A DNA stretch of 56,590 nucleotides. It comes from Chlamydiales bacterium. GTDB lineage: Bacteria; Chlamydiota; Chlamydiia; Chlamydiales; JAAKFR01. The stretch spans positions 1-56,590 of the forward strand of contig JAFIGI010000007.1 in the NCBI GenBank assembly GCA_020831465.1, written 5' to 3'. This document shows, in pieces, positions 8,668 through 19,480 of the stretch (the stretch's first letter is position 1; each line of letters opens with the position of its first letter). The notes under the pieces were generated by a model. It was not told the origin of the DNA. It saw only the letters and a list, made by a program, of their open reading frames with translations, and made no database searches. The translations under genes were made by a program, and so were the position numbers.

Positions 8668-10013
8668 AAAAAAATAAGTGGTGGGTTTTTCTTGTCACAA
8701 CAAGCGGAACCTCGGTTGTTTTTCTCGATAACACCGTTATGCCGGTCGCCTTGCCGACGATACAAAAACAACTCATGTTCACACCTCTCTCGCTTGTCTG
8801 GGTTGTCAACTCCTATCTGCTGAGCTTAACCTCCCTTCTATTGATCGGGGGAAGGTTGTGCGACCTTTTTGGGAAAAGGTCTCTTTTTGTTGCGGGACTT
8901 TCCCTTTTTGGATTCGGGTCGGCAATGAGCGGGGCTAGCATGACTCAATGGTGGATGATTTTGGGCCGTGTCATCCAAGGTGCGGGTGGGGCTCTAGTCG
9001 TTCCCGCTACAAGCGCTCTATTGATTTCAACTTTTCCTTTAGGCGAGCGTGCAAAGGCGATTGGCATCAACACTGGTATCAGCTCCATTTTTTTGATTCT
9101 AGGTCCGGCTGTCGGCGGATTTTTTACCGAATACCTTAGCTGGAGGGGGATTTTTTACCTCAATCTCCCCCTGGTAGGATTTGGAATTGCAATGGCCTTT
9201 TTGATTCTCCATCCCGGTAAGCGGAAGAAAGAGTCTTTCCATTTTATTGGCGCTTTTATGATGCTCTGTGGCGTTGTGAGCCTTGTGGTCGGACTGATGC
9301 AAGGTAACGAATGGGGATGGAATAACCCGGCAGTCTTAACTCTACTTGTGGTTAGTCCCATATTCTTTTTTCTCTTTTGGTGGATTTCAACCCATACTCC
9401 TCATCCCCTAATCGACTTCAATTTTTTTAAAAGCCGGCTCTTCACAGTTGCGAATGTCTTTATCTTCTTGACGCAATCGATCATCATGGTGACTGTTTTG
9501 TGGGCAATATATTTTCAAAACCAGCTGGATTACACCCCTGCCCAAACAGGTTTGGTCATCTTCATTGCCGTTCTTCCCGTCTTTTTAATGGCTCCGTTCG
9601 GCGGCTATATTGGAGACCGTTTTGGGCCCCGACTTCCGCTCCTTATAGGTTATTGCCTCCTTACCTTCTCTCTTTTTTGGCTTCTCTTCACCGCGCAATC
9701 GGAGACGGTGGGAGTGCTTCTGCCCGGACTACTCACCTTCGGAGGAGGGATCCCGATGATCCTCTCCCCGACGATCGCGATGGGTCTCTCGCAAATTTCA
9801 TCTGAAAAACTCGGAGCGGCTTCAGGAATCACAACAGAGACTCGCCAGCTAGCCAGTACTGTTGGAATCGCGTTTATGACAACGATATACCACTCAACAG
9901 TTCAAAAGACCGGATCGAATTCTTTGGCATTTTCCGCAATTTCGCTAGCTGCCGGTCTCCTAGCAGCAATCGGCTTGATCGTCGCCTACTACACGGTCAA
10001 AAATCCCCGCTAA
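8664..10013 (+). CDS. DHA2-type MFS drug:H+ antiporter
   Basis: A major facilitator protein of 449 residues with about 14 predicted helices, of the EmrB/QacA (DHA2) class. The first helix holds the D1-type motif LDNTVMPVALPTIQ (usual form LDxTIVNVALP). Motif A (GRLCDLFGKRS) follows, then motif C-like GPAVGGFFTEYLSWRGIFYL. The start is a GTG overlapping the nadE stop by four bases, implying coupling. The cargo is unknown; export of toxic compounds or metabolites is the family norm. No regulator or EmrA-type adaptor is adjacent. The gene ends at a bidirectional hairpin. Confidence 0.9.
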   Translation: MKKNKWWVFLVTTSGTSVVFLDNTVMPVALPTIQKQLMFTPLSLVWVVNSYLLSLTSLLLIGGRLCDLFGKRSLFVAGLSLFGFGSAMSGASMTQWWMILGRVIQGAGGALVVPATSALLISTFPLGERAKAIGINTGISSIFLILGPAVGGFFTEYLSWRGIFYLNLPLVGFGIAMAFLILHPGKRKKESFHFIGAFMMLCGVVSLVVGLMQGNEWGWNNPAVLTLLVVSPIFFFLFWWISTHTPHPLIDFNFFKSRLFTVANVFIFLTQSIIMVTVLWAIYFQNQLDYTPAQTGLVIFIAVLPVFLMAPFGGYIGDRFGPRLPLLIGYCLLTFSLFWLLFTAQSETVGVLLPGLLTFGGGIPMILSPTIAMGLSQISSEKLGAASGITTETRQLASTVGIAFMTTIYHSTVQKTGSNSLAFSAISLAAGLLAAIGLIVAYYTVKNPR

Positions 10014-10020
10014 TGGTCTA

Positions 10021-10069
10021 TATAGCAGAATCAGTTGAAAATGTAAATTTTTCAACTGATTCTGCTATA
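10021..10069. terminator. 21-bp hairpin repeat, copy 1 (bidirectional terminator)
   Basis: A perfect 21-bp stem (arms 10021-10041 and 10049-10069, with core AGCAGAATCAGTTGAAAA) closes a 7-base loop, TGTAAAT. It lies eight bases after the MFS stop and contains the stop codon of the convergent F-box gene, so it can end transcription from both sides. A second copy with the loop in the opposite orientation is at 24231-24275, making this a repeat family as well as a terminator. Confidence 0.8.
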
Positions 10070-11399
10070 GTATTTTACATGTTTTAGCAAAGAGGATCGA
10101 AGGTTTCTTTCTTTCAAGTTTGGGAAGATTTTGAAACATCGTGGGTGCTAATGTTCTAAGGAGATTCAGCTCTTCTAATTGATCATGGGGGAGTTTTTGA
10201 ATATTAAAAACAAACTTATTTTTGTTGAGATCGATTACATCAATACCACCCCATCCATTATTTAGAAAGGCAAGGCTCTTGATGATTCCAAAGCATGCAT
10301 CTCCCATTTTTTGAGTTTTATGTATAGAGATAAGCTTTAAGCTTTCCCGCTGGTGAACATGAAGCCTAGAGTTAGTCGTCCAGGTCCAAATTTTATTCTT
10401 GTTAATTCCGGGACGAAAAGCCATATGTGAGCCTGGTTCATCGTAGAAAATAGTTCCAAGATGCGAACCCTCTGAAAGATTCCACACAAACAAACTGCCA
10501 CCCTGTTGAACAAAGAGATTCTCTCCATCAATTTGCATGCTGTGTGGAAAACAGATGTCTTGATTCTCTATCCAAAAGGTCCTAAGATCTCTATGAGAAA
10601 TGATTTCCATAAAGGGATGACTTGCATTACCATAGGCGAGCACGATAAACCCGGAATCGACATGAAAGCCATTGTAATTCGTGATTTTATTCGATTCACG
10701 CTTCGCTTTACATAAGCGTTGATCGCCTTTTGACCAAGCTGTTTGGTGCTCATGATATAGTATCCCTGTCTCATAGTTCCATTGAAGTATCGCTCCGTCT
10801 GATCTTAGGGCGAACAAGAAAGAACCGTCTAGAGCCAAATGAGAAAAAAAGAGAGATCCGCTCCGATCTGTGTCTTTTAGTGTAAAAATTAGATTATCTT
10901 TATGCTTTACTGTGACATTATTGGAGTCGGTTATAAAGAATTCATAGTAGCCCCTTTTCGCGTAGGGTCTGGGCATAAGGACAGAGATTGTATCTATATT
11001 AGCGTTGAAGGGGGGGTATTTACTGGAAAATTGCGGATTATTTGAACGAATGCGTTCTGAAGAAGGATTTTCATACTGAAACAACTCAAAGATTATATTT
11101 AGTTTAGCAATGTATTGAACGACCTCTTTCCATGATAACTTGTTATTCTCGACTAGTTGTTGCAAATCACCTTGAACATTCGTTCCCCCTAATTGAGATG
11201 CTTTTATTTTCCATGTTCCTTCGTCGCTTGCCAAACTTTGCCAGCCTTTGCTAACTGACATACATCTTACCAGTTCCGAATGACTCAGCTTAGAAAAGAT
11301 CAAGCGGCAAATATCGGGTAGAAGATATTGGACGGGGTCTAATTTTATTTCATTAGTAGCGCTCCCATTAGGTTTATATGAGGTTAAAGAAATAGTCAT
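10065..11399 (-). CDS. F-box domain protein with beta-propeller-like C-terminus
   Basis: A 444-residue protein of eukaryotic type. Residues about 26-66 (LLPDICRLIFSKLSHSELVR, then MSVSKGWQSLASDEGTWK) fit the F-box consensus closely, including the central Leu/Val helix and the VSKxWxxLASD element. The rest has repeated hydrophobic strands (LFFSHLALDGSFLFALRSDG, ILQWNYETGILY, LFVWNLSEGSHLGTIF) spaced like WD40/Kelch-type blades, with low repeat conservation. F-box proteins join substrates to SKP1-cullin ligases, which bacteria lack, so a role inside a eukaryotic host is inferred. The gene is visibly more AT-rich than its neighbours, with no clear ribosome binding site. The stop lies in the hairpin repeat. 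Confidence 0.78.
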   Translation of the reverse strand: MTISLTSYKPNGSATNEIKLDPVQYLLPDICRLIFSKLSHSELVRCMSVSKGWQSLASDEGTWKIKASQLGGTNVQGDLQQLVENNKLSWKEVVQYIAKLNIIFELFQYENPSSERIRSNNPQFSSKYPPFNANIDTISVLMPRPYAKRGYYEFFITDSNNVTVKHKDNLIFTLKDTDRSGSLFFSHLALDGSFLFALRSDGAILQWNYETGILYHEHQTAWSKGDQRLCKAKRESNKITNYNGFHVDSGFIVLAYGNASHPFMEIISHRDLRTFWIENQDICFPHSMQIDGENLFVQQGGSLFVWNLSEGSHLGTIFYDEPGSHMAFRPGINKNKIWTWTTNSRLHVHQRESLKLISIHKTQKMGDACFGIIKSLAFLNNGWGGIDVIDLNKNKFVFNIQKLPHDQLEELNLLRTLAPTMFQNLPKLERKKPSILFAKTCKIL

Positions 11400-11459
11400 A
11401 TAGTCTTGATTTTTTAATTAAAATAAATTTAGGTGTTGATTATCTAGGCGGGAGGAGGC

Positions 11460-11482
11460 GTCCCGGCGGGTCCCGCCGGGAC
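11460..11482. terminator. GC-rich perfect palindrome
   Basis: GTCCCGGCGGG and CCCGCCGGGAC flank a single T, forming an 11-bp near-perfect palindrome that would fold into a very stable stem. It lies after the 14-codon ORF and before the F-box gene, both on the minus strand. There is no U-tract on either side, so it may end or slow transcription without being a classical intrinsic terminator. Confidence 0.45.
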
Positions 11483-11497
11483 AGACTGACTAAAAAC

Positions 11498-11542
11498 TTA
11501 CTTTTTTGGAGGCTTGCCGCTTCCAGGTTTGCTTTTTGCCAT
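11498..11542 (-). CDS. Possible 14-residue Lys/Pro-rich peptide
   Basis: An ATG at 11542 preceded by AAGAGGTCAT encodes MAKSKPGSGKPPKK and stops at 11498. The composition (five Lys, four Pro, two Gly) is very basic and unlike random reading. It is followed by the GC palindrome, as a transcription unit would be. It could equally be chance. No function is suggested. The stretch 11543-11659 upstream holds no other gene. Confidence 0.35.
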   Translation of the reverse strand: MAKSKPGSGKPPKK

Positions 11543-11659
11543 ATGACCTCTTAAGGTGGTGTTAGCAAGTATCTTTGAGACTGTCTCTCGGATGTACTTA
11601 CTTCGCCCAAATTTTCCTAAAAAAGAGATTTTTTTGGATAGCAAAATTTGATCGAAAGC

Positions 11660-12661
11660 TTATTTTTTTTGCATAGCAGAAGTGCCTGATATCCAACCTG
11701 TTGTCCAAGCATTTTGAAAGTTGAAGCCTCCGGTCACTCCATCGATGTCGAGGATTTCTCCCGCAAAAAAAAGCCGGGGGCAGATTCTGCTCTCCATCGT
11801 CTTGAAATTCACTTCCTTCAAAGAGATTCCGCCGCATGTTACGAACTCCTTTTTGTAGGTCGTCTTGCCTTCGATCAGAAACCTATTTCCCGGCTTTTCC
11901 CTTCGGAGTCTTCTGGGTAGATCTTCACCCCATTCGATCATGCAGGTTGTCCGGTAGTTATTTTGATGCAGAAAGCGCGCCTCCCAAGCAGAAAGCTTGA
12001 GGATGGGTGGGCCGCTAAACCCCCAGTGGGTAAGGAGGAGAGGACCTCTCTCTTTTCGAGATCCTCCTTCAAGCCAAACGGTCGCGTTTGGCGCGACGAC
12101 TCCTGCCAAGTGGAGAAGGGGAGAGCTTGGGACATTGAAGCTGAAAAGGGAAGGAACCGTTGGGACGATCGTGTGTCCGGCCTCACGAGCGATCTCGTAG
12201 CCCTGCCGGCTGCTACCTGTCGTTAGAATCAACGCATCGGCTTCGGGTAATCGGTCGATTTTCGCTCCAAGAATTAATTCCACGCCCCTTTTTTCAAGCT
12301 CGCTTAAAAAACAGTCGATAATCGTTTCCGACTTGTCTGTGATAGGAAAGATCCGCCCGTCTCTCTCGGTTTTGAGTTCAACTCCCCGTTTTTTGAACCA
12401 TTCGACCGTATCGGCCGGTCCAAAGCGGTGGAAAGGGCCGAGCAGCTCCTTATATCCCCTGGGGTAGTAGCCGCAAAGGATTTTAGGGTCGAAACAGGCA
12501 TGCGTGACGTTGCACCGCCCCCCTCCTGAGATACGTACCTTGGCGAGCGGCTGTTTTGTTTTTTCAAGAATTTGGATATGCGCGTTGGGATATGTTTCGG
12601 CGCATGCAAGTGCGGCAAAACAACCGGCAGCTCCTGCGCCTATAATGATGCACTTTTCCAT
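11660..12661 (-). CDS. BaiN/HI0933-family NAD(P)/FAD-dependent oxidoreductase, compact form
   Basis: A 333-residue flavoprotein of the YhiN/BaiN family. The FAD-binding GAGAAGCFAALACAE motif is at the N-terminus, followed by the family marker ISGGGRCNVTH and, near the C-terminus, GEILDIDGVTGGFNFQNAW. Relatives usually have about 390-410 residues. Here the helical insert before CGGISLKEVNFKTMES is shortened by roughly 60 residues, while both FAD-contacting ends are kept. The start MEKCIII at 12661 fits homology and overlaps the end of hemG by 22 bases, so the gene looks like the tail of the haem operon. The substrate is unknown. Confidence 0.85.
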   Translation of the reverse strand: MEKCIIIGAGAAGCFAALACAETYPNAHIQILEKTKQPLAKVRISGGGRCNVTHACFDPKILCGYYPRGYKELLGPFHRFGPADTVEWFKKRGVELKTERDGRIFPITDKSETIIDCFLSELEKRGVELILGAKIDRLPEADALILTTGSSRQGYEIAREAGHTIVPTVPSLFSFNVPSSPLLHLAGVVAPNATVWLEGGSRKERGPLLLTHWGFSGPPILKLSAWEARFLHQNNYRTTCMIEWGEDLPRRLRREKPGNRFLIEGKTTYKKEFVTCGGISLKEVNFKTMESRICPRLFFAGEILDIDGVTGGFNFQNAWTTGWISGTSAMQKK

Positions 12662-13833
12662 GCTGCTTCGATACAATCGTTAACCCCGACTCCTGAATAG
12701 CTATTTCCAACCAGCTCGGCATCGAACCGCTTCTGAAAGAGGTCAAGGCGCCTATGGTGGCCGAGAAGATATTGAGGGATGGCGTCTATCGCCTTCCCGA
12801 CATCGACTGCGTCGGGGGAGCGGCTGATACCCAGGTACTTCTTTACCGCTTGCTCTGCACTCTCAAAATCTCCTTCGCCCTCGATCATCACGCAAATCCG
12901 TGTTTGATCTCCACAGTTCTGCTGTGGAAAAATTGCCGAATCCCAAGTCATTCCTAATACACGTTCCTTTTCCATCGATGGAATGAGAAAGCCGTAACCC
13001 TGTTTAGGCAGTAGATTTCCTTTCCATCCCATGTTTACTGTTGTCAGAGAGGCGTAGGTGAAGGGATGTTCTTTCGCAAGGGCGTAGGCTGGAGCGGCCG
13101 CAATGATTTGATCGGCTTCAAGAGTCCTGTCGGTTAGGATGATTCTCCCTTTTTCTACACCAAGAACAGGCGTATTCAATAAAAGGGCCTCCTCTAGGCG
13201 CTCTGCGAGCCTTCTCGTAAGCGTTTCCATCCCTTCTCGAAACGAATAGAGGCTTGCAGGGGGCTTTTCCTTCTCTTTGGAGAGGTTTTTTACCACGGGC
13301 CCCTTTTTCTCCGCCTCCCAAACAAGAGGAAAACAGCTGCGCATGGAAAGCTTCTCAATATCTCCTCCAAAAATCCCTTTGACAAGGGGATCAACCAAAT
13401 TACGCGTGATTTTGGGATTGAAGCGTCGGGTGCAAAAATCAGAGATTGTCTCGTCCTCCTCTTCCGTTGCAGGGGCCCAACGATCGCGTAAATAAGCACC
13501 GATTATCCCCTGACGTAGGAGCAGGGGAAACGAAAAGGGGCGTAAGCCTCCATTGAGCACGACATAGCGCTTGCGCGCCGCTTTATCGGCAGCGACAAGC
13601 TCGCTTTCTAGCCCTAGTTCTTTGACAAGAGCGAGGGTACGCTTTCCCTTGCCTGCCGGGCGAAAGCCACGGGGCCCCTTTTCAAAAAGGAAACCGTTTT
13701 CGCGGATAGAACGGATCCATCCTCCCGCGCGCCCGCTCTTTTCGACGATCGTGACGCGATGGCCTTTTTGCTTGTGAAACCAACCCGCGGCCAATCCTGA
13801 AATTCCGGCTCCGATAATAATGACTCTTTTCAT
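12640..13833 (-). CDS. hemG: Protoporphyrinogen oxidase (FAD-dependent, HemY type)
   Basis: A 397-residue flavoenzyme that oxidises protoporphyrinogen IX to protoporphyrin IX, the step before iron insertion. The N-terminal dinucleotide-binding motif is IIGAGISGLAAGW, followed by EKSGRAGGWIRS and FEKGPRGFRP, typical of the amine-oxidase/PPOX fold. The C-terminal FAD contact is reduced to LVGNSYSGVGVNDCIEA. It is shorter than most PPOX proteins (about 450 residues). It overlaps hemN by four bases upstream. The name follows chlamydial usage; it is not related to the small flavodoxin-like E. coli HemG. Confidence 0.9.
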   Translation of the reverse strand: MKRVIIIGAGISGLAAGWFHKQKGHRVTIVEKSGRAGGWIRSIRENGFLFEKGPRGFRPAGKGKRTLALVKELGLESELVAADKAARKRYVVLNGGLRPFSFPLLLRQGIIGAYLRDRWAPATEEEDETISDFCTRRFNPKITRNLVDPLVKGIFGGDIEKLSMRSCFPLVWEAEKKGPVVKNLSKEKEKPPASLYSFREGMETLTRRLAERLEEALLLNTPVLGVEKGRIILTDRTLEADQIIAAAPAYALAKEHPFTYASLTTVNMGWKGNLLPKQGYGFLIPSMEKERVLGMTWDSAIFPQQNCGDQTRICVMIEGEGDFESAEQAVKKYLGISRSPDAVDVGKAIDAIPQYLLGHHRRLDLFQKRFDAELVGNSYSGVGVNDCIEAAWKSASL

Positions 13834-15173
13834 ATCGATTGAGAAAACTGTTTATGTCCCTGTTGAATATAGGCGTCAAAAGTCATAGCGATAACGCGGA
13901 TAAGCAATTCGCCGAGCTCGGTGACGACGATCCTTTCGGGAGTATTGAGGAGGAGCCCTTCCGCTTCGAGCTCTGCAAGCCGCTCGAGCTCTATGGCGAA
14001 ATGGAGGTCGAAAGACTCTCCATACCTCTTTTCGAATTCGGCTTTGTCGAGTTCGAACCTCCCCATTAGGGTATGGATGACCCATTTTCTCAAGATATCC
14101 TCATCGGTTGAGACTTTCCCTCTATGGACGGGGAGTCTCCCCTCGTCGAGCGCGGCGTAATAAGAGGGGAGATCTTTGAGGTTTTGGACATAAGTGTGCC
14201 GCACGCATCCGATTGCGGTCACGCCGAAGCCAAGCATCTCGTCGGCAAACTGGGTTGTGTATCCTTGAAAATTACGTCCTAATTTCCGATTACGGAAGGC
14301 GTGCGCCATCTCGTCCTCTTCAAGAGCGAAATGATCCATCCCGATCGCGAGATAACCGGCATCAATAAATCGCTCCCGAGCTTCGCTGTAGATCGAGAAT
14401 TTCTCTTCCGCTGAAGGGAGGGTCTCGTCTTTAATGGCGAGTTGGTGCTTCTTTAGCCAGGGAACTTTAGCGTATGAGAAAAGAGCGATCCGGTCGGGAC
14501 GCATTTCCAGAATATCTGAGACCGTTTTGCGAAAGGTATCGACCGTTTGATAGGGGAGACCGTAGATCAAGTCGATGTTGACCCCTTTAAAGCCGAGGTT
14601 TCGAGCCATTTTGTAGGTCTCGATTGTCATTTCCAGACTTTGCCGCCGTTTGACTGCCTCCTGCACTTTCCAGTTGGTATCTTGTACACCGAAGCTAACC
14701 CTGTTGAAGCCGATTTTCCGCAAAAAACGGAGTTTCTCGAAGTCGGCCGTCCTGGGGTCGATTTCGATTGCGACCTCTTGGGAAAAGTCGATATCGAAGG
14801 AGGTGCGGATCTTTTCAAACAAGCGGGCAAAGAGGGGAATTGAGAGCTTTGTCGGCGTCCCGCCGCCAAAATGAAGTTGAACGACCCGGCGTTTGCCTGT
14901 TAATGAGGTAACGAGGTCGATCTCATGCATCAGATAATCGACATACCGCTCTTCGTTCTCCGGTTTTCGATTCAACACGACAGAGCAGGCGCAATAGAGG
15001 CACATCGTTTTGCAAAAGGGGATGTGAAAATAGAGGGAAAGGGGGAGGTCGGGCAATTCTTGCAGTTTTTCCCTATAAATATCAGGAGATAACTCTCCCC
15101 ACTCCGGAGCGGTCGGGTAGGAGGTATAGCGGGGAGCGGGAAAATTAAACTTGCGCAGATCGAAGGCGGACAT
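13830..15173 (-). CDS. hemN: Oxygen-independent coproporphyrinogen III oxidase
   Basis: A radical SAM enzyme of 447 residues that decarboxylates coproporphyrinogen III to protoporphyrinogen IX without oxygen. The cluster motif HIPFCKTMCLYCACS supplies Cys54, Cys58 and Cys61, plus the extra Cys63 typical of true HemN. The SAM-binding motif is FGGGTPTKLS, and the HemN N-terminal trip-wire region (FNFPAPRYTSYPTAPEW) is present. The frame is open to 15347, but the Met at 15173 was chosen because homology starts there. It overlaps the end of hemE by 29 bases. Confidence 0.95.
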   Translation of the reverse strand: MSAFDLRKFNFPAPRYTSYPTAPEWGELSPDIYREKLQELPDLPLSLYFHIPFCKTMCLYCACSVVLNRKPENEERYVDYLMHEIDLVTSLTGKRRVVQLHFGGGTPTKLSIPLFARLFEKIRTSFDIDFSQEVAIEIDPRTADFEKLRFLRKIGFNRVSFGVQDTNWKVQEAVKRRQSLEMTIETYKMARNLGFKGVNIDLIYGLPYQTVDTFRKTVSDILEMRPDRIALFSYAKVPWLKKHQLAIKDETLPSAEEKFSIYSEARERFIDAGYLAIGMDHFALEEDEMAHAFRNRKLGRNFQGYTTQFADEMLGFGVTAIGCVRHTYVQNLKDLPSYYAALDEGRLPVHRGKVSTDEDILRKWVIHTLMGRFELDKAEFEKRYGESFDLHFAIELERLAELEAEGLLLNTPERIVVTELGELLIRVIAMTFDAYIQQGHKQFSQSI

Positions 15174-16137
15174 AATCGACCATGAATTTGACGTTTTTGA
15201 CCGGAATATCAGGTAAGAGGCCGTGCCCCAAGTTGAAAATATAACCGGGATCGCCTCGCATTCCCTCAAGGAGCCGATCGATTGCCGCTGCAATTTGCGT
15301 TTGCGACCCGTAGAGGAGCATTGGATCGAGGTTTCCTTGCACGGCAATTGTTTTGGGGATGGACTTGCGGATTGTCGGCAAATCGCCGCTCCAGTCTATG
15401 CTGATCGCGGCCGGATTCAAAGAGGCAAGCTCCGATGCAAAAAGTGATGAGCCGCGGCAAAAAAGGATTGCGGGCGCTTTGATCGACTCAATGATGCGTT
15501 TCATCGGCTTTAGGCAATATTCTCGAAACTCCCAAATGCCCAAAGAGTTGGCCCACGAATCGAAAAGTTGTACAGCGTCAACCCCGGCTTCAATTTGACA
15601 CTGCAAGTAGGAGATCGTCGCTTGAGTAATCTGCTCGATTAAGCGGGTAAAGGCTTCAGGTTCGCGGTAGAGAAGCTGTTTCGTTTTCTTCAAGTCGCGG
15701 CTCGATCTCCCTTCGATTAAGTAGCTCGCGATTGTAAAGGGAGCCCCCGCAAAACCGAGAAGGGGGACCGAGAGCCGTTTTTTTAACGTTTGGATCCCTT
15801 GAATCACAGGCGAGTAGGCCTCTTTAGGGGTTCGAAGTTCGATCGCTTCGGGAGAATCAAAAACAACCGGCCCGATATTCTCTTGAAAGTCGTAGCGGAT
15901 CCGCATTCCGTCAAATACGGTCAGGATGTCGCTGAAGAGAATTGCCGCGTCAACATGGAGAATTTCGAGAGGGAGCTCGGTGACCTCGACAATCGTTTTG
16001 GGGCAATGGAACATCTCCAAAAGGGAACGTCCTCGCCGCATCGCCCGGTATTCGGGCAAATAGCGGCCTGCCTGCCGCATCAGCCAGATCGGCGGCCTGC
16101 CTTGGTTTTGGCACTGCAATGCGTCCATCAATAACAT
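15145..16137 (-). CDS. hemE: Uroporphyrinogen decarboxylase
   Basis: A 330-residue enzyme that removes four carboxylates from uroporphyrinogen III to give coproporphyrinogen III. The N-terminal signature PPIWLMRQAGRYLPEYR holds the substrate-binding Arg residues, and the second signature is LLGFAGAPFTIASYLIEG. An in-frame Met three codons later is an alternative start. It follows mfd by 17 bases and overlaps hemN, giving hemE-hemN-hemG in reaction order on one transcript. Confidence 0.96.
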   Translation of the reverse strand: MLLMDALQCQNQGRPPIWLMRQAGRYLPEYRAMRRGRSLLEMFHCPKTIVEVTELPLEILHVDAAILFSDILTVFDGMRIRYDFQENIGPVVFDSPEAIELRTPKEAYSPVIQGIQTLKKRLSVPLLGFAGAPFTIASYLIEGRSSRDLKKTKQLLYREPEAFTRLIEQITQATISYLQCQIEAGVDAVQLFDSWANSLGIWEFREYCLKPMKRIIESIKAPAILFCRGSSLFASELASLNPAAISIDWSGDLPTIRKSIPKTIAVQGNLDPMLLYGSQTQIAAAIDRLLEGMRGDPGYIFNLGHGLLPDIPVKNVKFMVDYVRLRSAQV

Positions 16138-16154
16138 AGAAGATAGACTACCAT

Positions 16155-19376
<3,222 letters not shown>

Positions 19377-19480
19377 ATCAATCCTCCCTCGTCGGAAATA
19401 GCGCAAGACTATTCCCTCCTCGTTCGGACCGCTTTGCTTTGATCTGGCTTTGTCTCGCTCGCTCCTGCATGGCAAAAAAC

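Noticed and set aside
11598-11837. A 79-codon minus-strand frame at the end of the BaiN-like gene
   Set aside because: It is the shifted frame of the flavoprotein C-terminus. The in-frame product keeps its FAD motif to the end, so no frameshift is needed.
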